This document shows positions 7,554-16,900 of a DNA stretch of 64,000 nt, one piece after another. The notes beneath the pieces were generated by a model. The model saw nothing but the letters and a program-made list of their open reading frames with translations. It had not been told where the DNA came from and made no database searches. Numbering within the stretch: the stretch's first letter is position 1; each line of letters starts with the position of its first letter. The translations under genes were made by a program, and so were the position numbers. Source of the DNA: an uncultured Eubacterium sp. (GTDB lineage Bacteria > Bacillota > Clostridia > Lachnospirales > Lachnospiraceae); assembly GCA_910586445.1 (NCBI GenBank), contig CAJUHV010000016.1:1-64000 (forward strand), in the 5' to 3' direction.

Positions 7554-8360
7554 ATGTTTAAGACGAGGCTTTTAAGCGGAATTGTACTGGTAGCGGCGGC
7601 GCTGGTGCTTATTATTACAGGCAGGGAAGTGCTGCTTGTGTCTACCTGTACGATTTCTTTGATCGGTATGTATGAACTGTACCGCGTTTATAAGATGGAA
7701 CGTACGGCCGCTGCAGCTGCAGGATATCTGGCGGCAGTTGTTTTTTATACAGATTTGTACTTTTCGTGGATACCTGATACAATGGTATTTGTACTGGGAT
7801 TTATGATTGTGCTTTTGGGCATATACGTATTTTCTTATCCTAAGTATCATGCGTCGCAGATTATGGCAGTGTTTTTTGGTGTATTTTATGTGGCAGTCAT
7901 GCTTTCATGCATTTATCAGGTACGCATGATGGCGAAGGGGGCATACATTGTCTGGCTGATCTTTTTGTGCTCATGGGGGTGCGACACATGCGCCTACTGT
8001 GTAGGAGTGAAGTTCGGCAGGCACAAAATGTCGCCTGTTCTGTCTCCGAAAAAGTCGGTAGAGGGTGCAGTCGGAGGACTTGCGGGTACTTTCCTGCTGA
8101 CAGTGGTGTATGGCATGGCTTTCCGCCCGCAGATGGGCATTACGTCTGCCAGGGTCTTTCTGCTGGCGGCAATCAGTACTGTCGGAGGCGTGATCTCGAT
8201 GATCGGAGATCTGACAGCTTCTGCGATTAAGCGCAACTATGAGATCAAGGATTACGGCACGCTGATTCCAGGGCATGGCGGCATTTTAGACCGGTTTGAC
8301 AGCGTGATTTTTACGGCACCGGTAATTTACTATCTGGCAGCATATTTGATGCAGCTATAA
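7554..8360 (+). CDS. cdsA: Phosphatidate cytidylyltransferase (CDP-diacylglycerol synthase)
   Basis: Integral membrane enzyme that activates phosphatidic acid with CTP for phospholipid synthesis. About seven to eight hydrophobic segments fill the 268 residues. The C-terminal signature is present: IGDLTASAIKRNYEIKDYG followed by LIPGHGGILDRFDS (residues about 220-258), which holds the metal-binding Asp residues. AAGGAG precedes the ATG. It lies between uppS and dxr, the common Firmicute order. Confidence 0.95.
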   Translation: MFKTRLLSGIVLVAAALVLIITGREVLLVSTCTISLIGMYELYRVYKMERTAAAAAGYLAAVVFYTDLYFSWIPDTMVFVLGFMIVLLGIYVFSYPKYHASQIMAVFFGVFYVAVMLSCIYQVRMMAKGAYIVWLIFLCSWGCDTCAYCVGVKFGRHKMSPVLSPKKSVEGAVGGLAGTFLLTVVYGMAFRPQMGITSARVFLLAAISTVGGVISMIGDLTASAIKRNYEIKDYGTLIPGHGGILDRFDSVIFTAPVIYYLAAYLMQL

Positions 8361-8394
8361 AAACATATATGCAGAGCATATCAATGAGGTTATT

Positions 8395-9537
8395 ATGAAA
8401 AATATTGCTATATTAGGCTCGACAGGCTCGATCGGCACGCAGACACTGGATATTGTACGGGAACGTGGAGATATCCGGGTGTGGGCGCTTACAGCCGGTA
8501 AAAATGTAGACTTATTAGAAAAACAAATACGGGAATTTCATCCAAAGCTTGCTGCGGTGTGGCAGGAAAAAGAGGCGCAGAAGCTCCGGCTGATGGTGCG
8601 CGACCTGGACGTAAAGGTTGTAAGCGGCATGGAAGGGCTGATTGAAGCTGCGGTAATACCGGAATCGGATATTCTGGTGACGGCAGTTGTCGGCATGATC
8701 GGGCTGCGCCCGACAGTAGCAGCAATCCGTGCGAAAAAGAGTATAGCACTGGCAAATAAGGAGACACTGGTAACAGCGGGGCATATCATTATGCCGCTTG
8801 CAGAGGAATTCCGGGTACAGATTCTGCCGGTGGACAGTGAGCATAGTGCGATCTTCCAGTCATTGAATGGAGAAGCAGGAAATAAAATCAGCAAAATACT
8901 GCTGACAGCCTCAGGCGGGCCGTTCCGCGGCAGGACAAAAGAGCAGCTGGCAGGGATGAAGGTGGAGGATGCGCTGAAACATCCAAACTGGAGCATGGGC
9001 AGAAAAATTACGATCGATTCTGCGACAATGATCAATAAAGGACTGGAAGTGATGGAGGCCAGATGGCTGTTCGGCACAGACCTAAATCAGATTCAGGTCG
9101 TTATCCAGCCGCAGTCAGTCATTCATTCAATGGTAGAATACGAAGACGGCAGCATTATTGCACAGCTCGGGACGCCGGATATGCGCCTGCCGATCCAGTA
9201 TGCACTGTATTATCCGCAGCGCAGGCCGCTGAGCGGCAGACGCCTGGATTTCTTTTCACTGGGCAGCATTACCTTTGAAAAGCCTGATCTAGAGACATTT
9301 GAAGGATTAAAGCTGGCATATGAGGCAGCTTCGCGCGGAGGAAATATGCCGGCCATTTTAAATGCGGCAAATGAGAGGGCAGTTGCAAAATTTTTGGATT
9401 ATAAAATAAATTTTATGGAAATAACACAGATTATTAACGATTGTATGTTACACTGTGCATATAAAGAACAGCCGGATCTTGATGAGATTTTAGAAACGGA
9501 GCAGGCTGTATATGAATGGATAGAAAGCAGGTGGTAA
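8395..9537 (+). CDS. dxr: 1-deoxy-D-xylulose 5-phosphate reductoisomerase
   Basis: Second step of the methylerythritol phosphate isoprenoid pathway, NADPH-dependent, feeding uppS. The N-terminal ILGSTGSIGTQTLDIV is the NADPH-binding loop, ALANKETLVTAG and PVDSEHSAIFQ carry substrate and metal residues (Asp and Glu in DSEH), and SMGRKITIDSATMINKGLE plus the E-A-R-W-L-F segment complete the active site. The 380-aa length is normal. GAGG precedes the ATG. The stop is one base before the TTG start of rseP. Confidence 0.97.
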   Translation: MKNIAILGSTGSIGTQTLDIVRERGDIRVWALTAGKNVDLLEKQIREFHPKLAAVWQEKEAQKLRLMVRDLDVKVVSGMEGLIEAAVIPESDILVTAVVGMIGLRPTVAAIRAKKSIALANKETLVTAGHIIMPLAEEFRVQILPVDSEHSAIFQSLNGEAGNKISKILLTASGGPFRGRTKEQLAGMKVEDALKHPNWSMGRKITIDSATMINKGLEVMEARWLFGTDLNQIQVVIQPQSVIHSMVEYEDGSIIAQLGTPDMRLPIQYALYYPQRRPLSGRRLDFFSLGSITFEKPDLETFEGLKLAYEAASRGGNMPAILNAANERAVAKFLDYKINFMEITQIINDCMLHCAYKEQPDLDEILETEQAVYEWIESRW

Positions 9538-9538
9538 A

Positions 9539-10573
9539 TTGAACATTATTTTAGCATTGATTATTTTCAGCGTTATTATTTTATTTCACGAGCTGGGACA
9601 TTTTCTGCTGGCAAAGTTTAACGATGTGCGCGTCAATGAGTTTTGTCTGGGGCTGGGGCCTACTCTGGTCGGGTTTACAAAAGGCGAGACGAAGTATTCC
9701 TTAAAGCTGCTGCCGTTTGGCGGAGCCTGCATGATGGAAGGTGAGGACGAGGCGAGCGAGGACGACAGGGGATTTAACAATAAGACGATCCCGCAGCGGT
9801 TCTCCATCGTAGCAGCAGGGCCGGTCTTTAACTTTATTATGGCATTTGCCTTTTCCCTGATTTTAGTTGCAAGCGTAGGCTTTGACCGTCCGGTGCTTAC
9901 CGACGTGATGGAAGGTTATCCGGCAAAAGAGGCAGGGCTTCAGGCCGGTGACGAAATCGTAAAGCTGGGCAGCAAAAATATTCATCTGTACCGTGAGGTG
10001 TCGATTTATACATATCTCCACGCGGGGGAAGAAGTGGAAGTGACGTATAAAAGAGACGGCGAGAAGCATAAGGCGGTACTGATTCCAAAGCTGGACGAAG
10101 AATCCGGCAGGTACCTGATGGGATTTTATGGTACGACGGCACGTACAAAGGGCTCTGTATGGGATACACTGCGCTATAGTGTATATGAGGTGCGCTACTG
10201 GATCTGCTCGACAATCGAAAGCCTGGGCATGCTGGTGACAGGGCGCGTCAGCGTCAACGAGCTGTCAGGCCCGGTAGGCATTGTAAAGACAATCGGCGAT
10301 ACTTATACAGAGACAAAATCGGCAGGACTGCTGCTGGTATTTTTAAATATGCTCAATATCTGTATCCTGCTGTCTGCCAATCTGGGCGTAATGAACCTGC
10401 TGCCGATCCCGGCTCTGGACGGCGGACGTCTGGTATTTTTGATTGTGGAGGCTGTCCGCGGCAAGCGGATGGACCCGAACAAGGAGGGGGCTGTCAATTT
10501 TGTATTTTTGATGGCGCTGATGGTGCTTATGGTTGTAATTATGTTTAATGATATACGAAAGATCATTATGTAG
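9539..10573 (+). CDS. rseP: Site-2 intramembrane zinc protease (RseP/RasP)
   Basis: M50 metalloprotease that cleaves membrane-bound anti-sigma factors and signal-peptide remnants. HELGH at residues 17-21 lies in the first membrane segment and binds zinc with the Asp of NLLPIPALDGGRL near residue 290. A PDZ domain lies at about 115-190 (GYPAKEAGLQAGDEIVKLG). The start is TTG at 9539, one base after dxr, with AGGTGG upstream; no in-frame ATG near the N-terminus would keep the first membrane helix. It is followed by a strong terminator, which ends this transcription unit before the ATPase/nuclease insert. Confidence 0.94.
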   Translation: MNIILALIIFSVIILFHELGHFLLAKFNDVRVNEFCLGLGPTLVGFTKGETKYSLKLLPFGGACMMEGEDEASEDDRGFNNKTIPQRFSIVAAGPVFNFIMAFAFSLILVASVGFDRPVLTDVMEGYPAKEAGLQAGDEIVKLGSKNIHLYREVSIYTYLHAGEEVEVTYKRDGEKHKAVLIPKLDEESGRYLMGFYGTTARTKGSVWDTLRYSVYEVRYWICSTIESLGMLVTGRVSVNELSGPVGIVKTIGDTYTETKSAGLLLVFLNMLNICILLSANLGVMNLLPIPALDGGRLVFLIVEAVRGKRMDPNKEGAVNFVFLMALMVLMVVIMFNDIRKIIM

Positions 10574-10578
10574 TGGAT

Positions 10579-10620
10579 AACTGGCTGAGAAATGCTTGGA
10601 CGGCATTTCTCAGCCAGTTT
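10579..10620 (+). terminator. Strong intrinsic terminator after rseP
   Basis: AACTGGCTGAGAAATGC (10579-10595) pairs perfectly over 17 bases with 10603-10619. Only a short T-tract follows (TTTGTT). It separates rseP from the ATPase gene. Confidence 0.8.
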
Positions 10621-10668
10621 GTTATGCCGCAGGAAATATGGCCGGCCGGGAAGGGAGCTGGTTTATGA

Positions 10669-10697
10669 TTGCCGGGACAGCTTTTTTCTGCTATGAT
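10669..10697 (+). promoter_or_regulatory. Sigma-A promoter of the ATPase/nuclease pair
   Basis: TTGCCG (10669-10674), a 17-base spacer and TATGAT (10692-10697), giving a start near 10704 and a short leader to the ATG at 10742. It makes the pair independent of the flanking housekeeping operon. Confidence 0.65.
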
Positions 10698-10741
10698 TAA
10701 TAATATAGCAGATTTTTGGTTTATATCGGTAGGGAGTTAGC

Positions 10742-12097
10742 ATGAAGAATTGTAGGATTAAGGTAAAAGGGTTTGGAAAAATAAAAGAGGCTTTTCTTGA
10801 GCCTGCTGAGCTGACACTGTTTGTCGGGGATAATAACAGTGGAAAAAGCTATTTGATGTCTCTGCTGTGGGGAATCGATAACCTTGGGGTAGATGCGCTG
10901 CTGGGAAGGGATACAGACAGCGGACAGAAAACGAAAGCCTGGCAGGAGCTGTTTTACTGGGTAAAAGAACAGGCCGATTTTTTGATTGAAGAAAATAAGT
11001 GCGCAGCTTCGATGAATCGTGTGATTGATAAATTTCAGTCTTTTCTGCAGGAGCAGATCAAGCAGAATAAGGATGATCTGATTAAAAAAATCTTTAATAG
11101 CCAGGATGTAGTTATACAGGAATTAGAAATAGAATTACGCGGCCTGTCAGATGTTTCTTTATCTATAAATAGACAGCAGGATAAGAGCACGCTGTTTCTT
11201 ACGCTGCAGAATAAAAGCTGGGAACGTGAATTAGCAGTCGTATTTGGTAAAGATATAAAGTGTTTTGGAGAAGAAAACTATTGGCTGATGATTAAGGCGG
11301 TTTATTGCCTGCTGCTGGATATCGGCCTTAATGAAGAGGGGACAGTCCATGATGTATATCTGCCTGCTGCCAGAACGGGCTTTATGCTTACAAAAGATAT
11401 TATCAACAAGGTCAGCAGAAGATCTGTTTATAATCTGGATATTGAGGATGAAATAACACCGTTTACAAGGCCGGTGAACCAGTTTTTGGATGTAATGAAT
11501 GATTTGTCAATGAAACACGAAGAAGAACGGTATTATGAAATTGTGAAAGAACTTGAAGACGGCATGATTGATGGAGCCATTCATATGAGCATGCTGCCGA
11601 ACAAAGAAGTATATTATGCGCCGTCCGGCAGCTCTGTAAAGCTGCCGCTTAGGGTTGTTTCAGCTGTTGTAACGGAATTATCGCCGCTTATTTTGATCTT
11701 AAAGCATATGAAAAGGCTGGATATGCTTTTTTATGAGGAGCCGGAGATGTGTCTGCACCCACAGCTGCAGCAGAAGATGGCGAAAGTATTGTGCCGTCTG
11801 AATTATGCAGGATTAAATATGATTGTAACGACGCACAGTGATCTTATTCTGCAGCATATTAATAATATGATCCGGCTGTCCTGCAGGGAAGATGCAGATG
11901 TTATCTGCAGACGATTTGGATATACTTTGTCCGATCTGCTGCCTCCAGAGCGTGTTAAGGTTTATCAGCTGAGCATGCAGGCAGGAGGGATGACAGAGGT
12001 GGAAGAATTGAAATGCAGTGAAAATGGGTTTGCAGTGCCTACGTTTAATCATGCATTGGAAAAAATCAATGGTGAGGCATATGCGATTCAAGAGTAG
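10742..12097 (+). CDS. AAA (SMC/ABC-like) ATPase of a candidate two-gene defence system
   Basis: Predicted ATPase of the AAA_15/AAA_21 type, which are common effectors or sensors of anti-phage systems. Walker A is GDNNSGKS at residues 29-36. A signature-like helix VVSAVVTELSPLILIL (about 310-325) is followed by Walker B MLFYEEPEMCLHP (about 332-344) with its two catalytic Glu residues, and a switch His in VTTHSDLIL (about 362). A helical insert fills residues about 60-290. After the core, about 75 residues remain; no TOPRIM nuclease motif is seen there, so it is not a class 1 OLD protein. AGGGAG precedes the ATG. It is 27 bases upstream of a nuclease-like gene, with its own promoter, inserted between rseP and ispG. 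Biological target unknown. Confidence 0.85.
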   Translation: MKNCRIKVKGFGKIKEAFLEPAELTLFVGDNNSGKSYLMSLLWGIDNLGVDALLGRDTDSGQKTKAWQELFYWVKEQADFLIEENKCAASMNRVIDKFQSFLQEQIKQNKDDLIKKIFNSQDVVIQELEIELRGLSDVSLSINRQQDKSTLFLTLQNKSWERELAVVFGKDIKCFGEENYWLMIKAVYCLLLDIGLNEEGTVHDVYLPAARTGFMLTKDIINKVSRRSVYNLDIEDEITPFTRPVNQFLDVMNDLSMKHEEERYYEIVKELEDGMIDGAIHMSMLPNKEVYYAPSGSSVKLPLRVVSAVVTELSPLILILKHMKRLDMLFYEEPEMCLHPQLQQKMAKVLCRLNYAGLNMIVTTHSDLILQHINNMIRLSCREDADVICRRFGYTLSDLLPPERVKVYQLSMQAGGMTEVEELKCSENGFAVPTFNHALEKINGEAYAIQE

Positions 12098-12124
12098 GAC
12101 AGCTATGCAGGAGCAGGACATATT

Positions 12125-12778
12125 ATGCAGAATGATAAAATAAATGAGAAAATAAATGTCAGAAGAAATTATATGATCAAGGAACTAATGAAGGAAGGAT
12201 TTATTGTTCCAAAAAGCAGTGTCATTAGATTGTTGGAGCGAGAAGATACAGGCAGAAGTGAGCTGACCATGCATCTGGTGTCTGAATACAATCTTTGTAT
12301 TGAAAATGCAGACAAGCAGAAAACAGAAATGCAGTTTTTTCAGACAGATTCCAAAAAGTCTTTATATAAAAGAGTGGATCATATGATTTTCAGCAGGCAG
12401 GATAAGAACGAGAATGAGTGGAAATTATATTTGATTGAAATGAAGAGCAGCGTCGGGAATAGAAAATGGGGAGAGGTTAAAGGAAAATTCCGGTCCAGTT
12501 ATTTATTAGGGCTTGCGATTGCAGGAATGCTTGAAATGAATCTGTCGGAAACGGTAATGTGTACGACATATGAAAAGGTGGCATTTCTTCCACCGGATAC
12601 TATGCCATCTGCCAGAAGAACGCCATTAGGCAGGGCTTTGGTCAGCATGGAAGAGGAATGGTATGGCAGACGTTTCAGCTTGAATTTTGGAGAGAGAATT
12701 TATTTTAAACATATTCCAGTCCCAATGCAAAAAATGAATGGAATGTTGTCAGGCCATTTTACAGAACCAGATATTTAA
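12125..12778 (+). CDS. Predicted PD-(D/E)XK-like nuclease partner of the ATPase
   Basis: No named family is recognised. The 217-aa protein contains a plausible PD-(D/E)XK core: Asp85 in YKRVDHMIF at a strand start, then Glu105 and Lys107 in LYLIEMKSS on the next strand, with a preceding Glu (E54 in SEYN) on a helix and a following Lys/Arg-rich helix (WGEVKGKFRSSYL). That arrangement is the usual endonuclease layout, but the assignment is inference from motif spacing only. GAGCAGGACA lies before the ATG. It is 27 bases after the ATPase gene, in the same unit, and appears by eye more AT-rich than the neighbours, consistent with acquired cargo. No terminator is evident after it. Confidence 0.75.
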   Translation: MQNDKINEKINVRRNYMIKELMKEGFIVPKSSVIRLLEREDTGRSELTMHLVSEYNLCIENADKQKTEMQFFQTDSKKSLYKRVDHMIFSRQDKNENEWKLYLIEMKSSVGNRKWGEVKGKFRSSYLLGLAIAGMLEMNLSETVMCTTYEKVAFLPPDTMPSARRTPLGRALVSMEEEWYGRRFSLNFGERIYFKHIPVPMQKMNGMLSGHFTEPDI

Positions 12779-12790
12779 ATATTTAGTCAG

Positions 12791-12857
12791 AATTAGAAAT
12801 ACAGATGAAAATTAGAAATACAGATAATTAGAAATACAAATAAAAATTAGAAATAAT
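12791..12857 (+). repeat. Four short direct repeats of an AATTAGAAATACA-like unit
   Basis: AATTAGAAATACA or a close variant recurs four times at 12791, about 12810, 12826 and 12845 at spacings of 16-19 bases. The tract is AT-rich and lies between the nuclease gene and ispG. No clear hairpin or promoter is seen; it could be a regulator site array or slippage product. Confidence 0.6.
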
Positions 12858-12889
12858 GCAGGATAGAAAAAGGAGCAAAAAGAAAATAA

Positions 12890-13981
12890 ATGATGGAAAA
12901 ACTTAGTAATAACAGAAAGCATACAAAAACAGTCCAGATCAAAGATCGTGTGATCGGCGGAGGAAATCCGATCCTGATACAGTCCATGACCAATACAAAG
13001 ACGGAGGACATCGCGGCGACCGTATCGCAGATTAACCGACTTGCAGCAGCCGGCTGCGATATCATCCGCTGTACGGTGCCTACGATGGAGGCGGCCGAGG
13101 CTCTGGGGGAGATTAAAAAGCAGGTACAGATCCCGGTTGTAGCGGATATTCATTTTGACTACCGGCTGGCAGCTGCTGCGATTGCGCACGGGGCAGATAA
13201 AATACGCATCAATCCGGGAAATATCGGAGATGAAAAAAAGGTGCGGGCTGTTGTGGAGGCAGCAGGGGAGCGCGGCGTACCGATTCGTGTAGGGGTTAAC
13301 AGCGGTTCGTTAGAAAAGGAATTGATTGAAAAATATCACGGCGTGACGGCAGAAGGAATCGTAGAGAGCGCGCTGTCGCAGGTAAAGCGGATCGAAGATC
13401 TGGGCTATGACAATCTGGTGATCAGCATTAAGTCGTCTGACGTGCTGATGTGTGTGCGTGCGCATGAGCTGATTTCGGAGCAGACGGATTATCCGCTGCA
13501 TGTAGGCATTACAGAGGCGGGTACGATTATCAGCGGCAATATCAAATCATCCATAGGACTTGGGCTGATCCTGCATCAGGGAATCGGAGATACGATACGT
13601 GTTTCGCTGACGGGTGATCCGCTTGAGGAGGTCAAATCTGCAAAGCTGATCTTAAAGACGCTGGGACTCCGCCGCGGCGGCGTGGAGGTCGTATCCTGCC
13701 CGACCTGCGGCAGGACAAAGATCGACCTGATCGGCCTTGCCAATCAGGTGGAGAATATGGTGGCGGATATTCCGCTGGATATAAAAGTTGCGGTAATGGG
13801 ATGTGTCGTAAACGGGCCTGGAGAAGCCAGGGAGGCGGATATCGGAATCGCGGGAGGACAAGGCGAAGGTCTTTTGATCCGCCGCGGCGAGATTGTGAAA
13901 AAGCTGCCGGAATCGGAGCTGCTGCCTGCGCTTAGACAAGAGCTGCTGAACTGGGAGCAGAAACCGGATATTGGGATTTAA
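12890..13981 (+). CDS. ispG: 4-hydroxy-3-methylbut-2-en-1-yl diphosphate synthase (flavodoxin/ferredoxin)
   Basis: Penultimate step of the methylerythritol phosphate pathway, an iron-sulfur enzyme. The three cluster Cys residues are seen in VSCPTCGRTKID (about residue 265-270) and AVMGCVVNGPGE (about 304), with the usual downstream Glu. The TIM-barrel start IGGGNPILIQSMTNTKTED is typical. The 363-aa length fits the two-domain bacterial form. AAGGAG lies 12 bases before ATG 12890; the ATG three bases later is equally possible. It is 12 bases upstream of polC. The gene has been separated from rseP by the ATPase/nuclease insert. Confidence 0.96.
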   Translation: MMEKLSNNRKHTKTVQIKDRVIGGGNPILIQSMTNTKTEDIAATVSQINRLAAAGCDIIRCTVPTMEAAEALGEIKKQVQIPVVADIHFDYRLAAAAIAHGADKIRINPGNIGDEKKVRAVVEAAGERGVPIRVGVNSGSLEKELIEKYHGVTAEGIVESALSQVKRIEDLGYDNLVISIKSSDVLMCVRAHELISEQTDYPLHVGITEAGTIISGNIKSSIGLGLILHQGIGDTIRVSLTGDPLEEVKSAKLILKTLGLRRGGVEVVSCPTCGRTKIDLIGLANQVENMVADIPLDIKVAVMGCVVNGPGEAREADIGIAGGQGEGLLIRRGEIVKKLPESELLPALRQELLNWEQKPDIGI

Positions 13982-13993
13982 GAGGAAGAAGCA

Positions 13994-16900
13994 ATGACGA
14001 AAAATTTTTTCGAAGTATTTCCAGTCCTGCAGATCAGCGGCGAGATGAAGCATATGCTGGAAGATATGCAGGTGCAGAAGGTTGTATCCAACAAAGCACG
14101 CACAAATCTGCGCATTTATCTGCATGGCAGCAGGCTGATTCAGAAAAAGAATATCTTTTATCTGGAGCGGAATATAAAAAAGCAGCTGTTTCCGCAGCAG
14201 GAGCTGACGGTCAAAATTATAGAAAATTATCAGCTTTCTGCACAGTATACGGCCGAAACGCTGATGGATGTATACAAAGACAGCATATTGGAGGAATTAA
14301 AGGCATATAGTCTGTTAGTATACAATCTGTTCCGCTGTGCGCAGATCGAATTTGATGTAGAGGATCATATGCGCCTGCATATGGAAGATACGATTGTGGC
14401 ACGCAATAAATCAGACGAGCTGCTTGAGATTTTATATAAGATTATGCGCGACCGCTGCGGCCTTCCGGTGACGATTGAGCCGGTCTTTGAGCCAAAAAAG
14501 GAAAACAGGCGGAAGGAGCAGAGTGATGCGCAGATTGAGTTTGAGGTGCGCAGTATCGTAAGCAGATACCGGCAGGCCTCCGGAGCCGGGGGCGGATTTG
14601 GACAGGCGGATGACGCAGCCGGAGCGGATGACCCTGACCTGGATCAACAGATGTACGGACAGTCCGGCGGGCAGCAGGGAGTATATGCTGGAAAGGATGA
14701 GCGCTATGCGCCGGACAGCCCTGCCGGGTTATATGATGGAATCAATCTGTCATCAGGCACGGCGGGGGCTGCGTCTGACGGAATGGATGCGGCAGGAAAA
14801 ACGGGTGCCGCAGATCCGGCAGGCAGAGCCGCAGGTTTGGGCGAAGCCGGAGCGGCGGACTCCACAGGCAGGATAACAGGTACAGCAGGCTCTGCGGGCC
14901 GGACGGGTGCCGCAGGAGCCGCAGGATTTGGAAAATCCAAGCCGTATGGAAAGCGCAGGGATTATCCGCTGAAGCGTTCGGATAATCCTGATGTCGTATA
15001 TGGCAGGGATTTTGAGGATGAGGTAACGCCGATTGACCAGATCGCAGGAGAAATGGGCGAGATCGCGATACGGGGCAAGGTTATAGAACTGGATACGAGA
15101 GAGCTTAGGAGCGGGGAAAAGAGCATCGTCATCGTGACGATTACCGATTTTACAGATTCGATTGTGTTAAAGATTTTTGCCAAAAACGAACAGCTGGGCG
15201 AGCTTTTGGCAGAAGTAAAGAAAGGCGCCTTTTTAAAGGTTAAGGGCGTGACTGCGTTTGACCGTTTTGACAGTGAGCTGACGCTTGGGTCTATCGCAGG
15301 CATAAAAAAAATCCCTGACTTTACCGAACGCAGGATGGATACCAGCCCAAATAAGCGTATAGAGCTCCACTGCCATACGAAAATGAGTGATATGGACGGC
15401 ATTTCCGATGTGGGGGACATTATCAGGCAGGCAATTGCATGGGGACATAAGGCACTGGCTATTACAGACCACGGCGCGGTACAGGCATTTCCGATTGCAA
15501 ACCACGCGATTCCAAAGGGCTCGGATTTTAAGCTGATTTACGGAGTAGAAGCGTATCTGGTAGATGATCTAAAGAGCATTGTTTTTGATTCCAAAGGCCA
15601 GAGCCTGTCGGATACATTTGTCGTATTTGACCTGGAGACGACGGGGCTGAGTACCAATGTACATAAGATTATTGAAATCGGTGCGGTAAAAGTAGCCGAC
15701 GGGAAAATCGTAGACCGCTTTTCCAGATTTGTCAATCCTAAGGTGCCGATTCCGTTTGCCATTGAAGAGCTGACCAAAATACGTGATGATATGGTGATCG
15801 GCGAACCGGAGATCGACTTTGTGCTGCCGGAGTTTATGGAGTTCTGCAGAGGCTGTGTAATGGTAGCGCACAATGCCGAGTTTGATATGGGATTTATCCG
15901 CAAAAACTGTGAGGATTTAGGGCTGGAATGTGATTTTACGGTAGTCGATACCGTGGCAATGGCCAGATACCTGCTGCCGAATCTAAACCGCTATAAGCTG
16001 GATACTGTGGCAAAAGAGCTGCGCATCTCCTTACAGAACCACCACCGCGCGGTAGACGATGCAGGCTGCACGGCAGAGATTTTTCTAAAGTTTATTGATA
16101 TGCTGCACGATCGCGGCATATTTGATCTGGAGGCATTAAATGAAAAAGGAAAGGCTGCACCGCAGCAGATTCAGAAAATGCCGACATATCATGCGATTAT
16201 TTTAGCGGCAAATGATTACGGACGGGTGAATTTATACCGTCTGGTATCGATGTCGCACCTGACCTATTTTCACAGCCGCCCGCGTATTCCAAAAAGCGAG
16301 CTTGTCCGTTACCGCGAGGGGCTGCTGCTCGGCTCGGCATGCGAGGCGGGGGAACTGTATCAGGCAGTACTGCTTGGAAAGCCTCAGGCAGAGATCGCAA
16401 GGCTGGTAAATTTTTACGACTATCTGGAAATACAGCCAAACGGCAATAATGCATTTATGCTCCGCGAGGAAAAGTCTCCGGTTAATTCTGATGAGGATCT
16501 GTGGGAAATCAACCGAAAAATCGTAAAATTAGGCGAAGATTTCCATAAGCCGGTTGTGGCGACATGCGATGTGCATTTTTTAAATCCAGAAGATGCGGAG
16601 TACCGCAGGATTATTATGGCGGGACATGGATTTAAGGATGCCGAGGATCAGGCACCGCTTTATCTGCATACGACGCAGGAGATGTTAAAAGAGTTTGAAT
16701 ATCTGGGGAGCCAGAAGGCAGAGGAGGTAGTCATTACAAATCCAAACCTGATCTGTGACATGTGCGAGCGGATTTCTCCGGTAAGGCCGGATAAAGCGCC
16801 TCCAGTTATCCCGGATTCTGACCAGCTGCTGAGGGATATCTGTTACAACAAAGCGCATGAAATGTATGGAAAAAATCTGCCGGAAATCGTACATAAACGT

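Noticed and set aside
10742..12097. Class 1 OLD-family nuclease
   Set aside because: The C-terminal region after the ATPase core is only about 75 residues and lacks TOPRIM E and DxD motifs.
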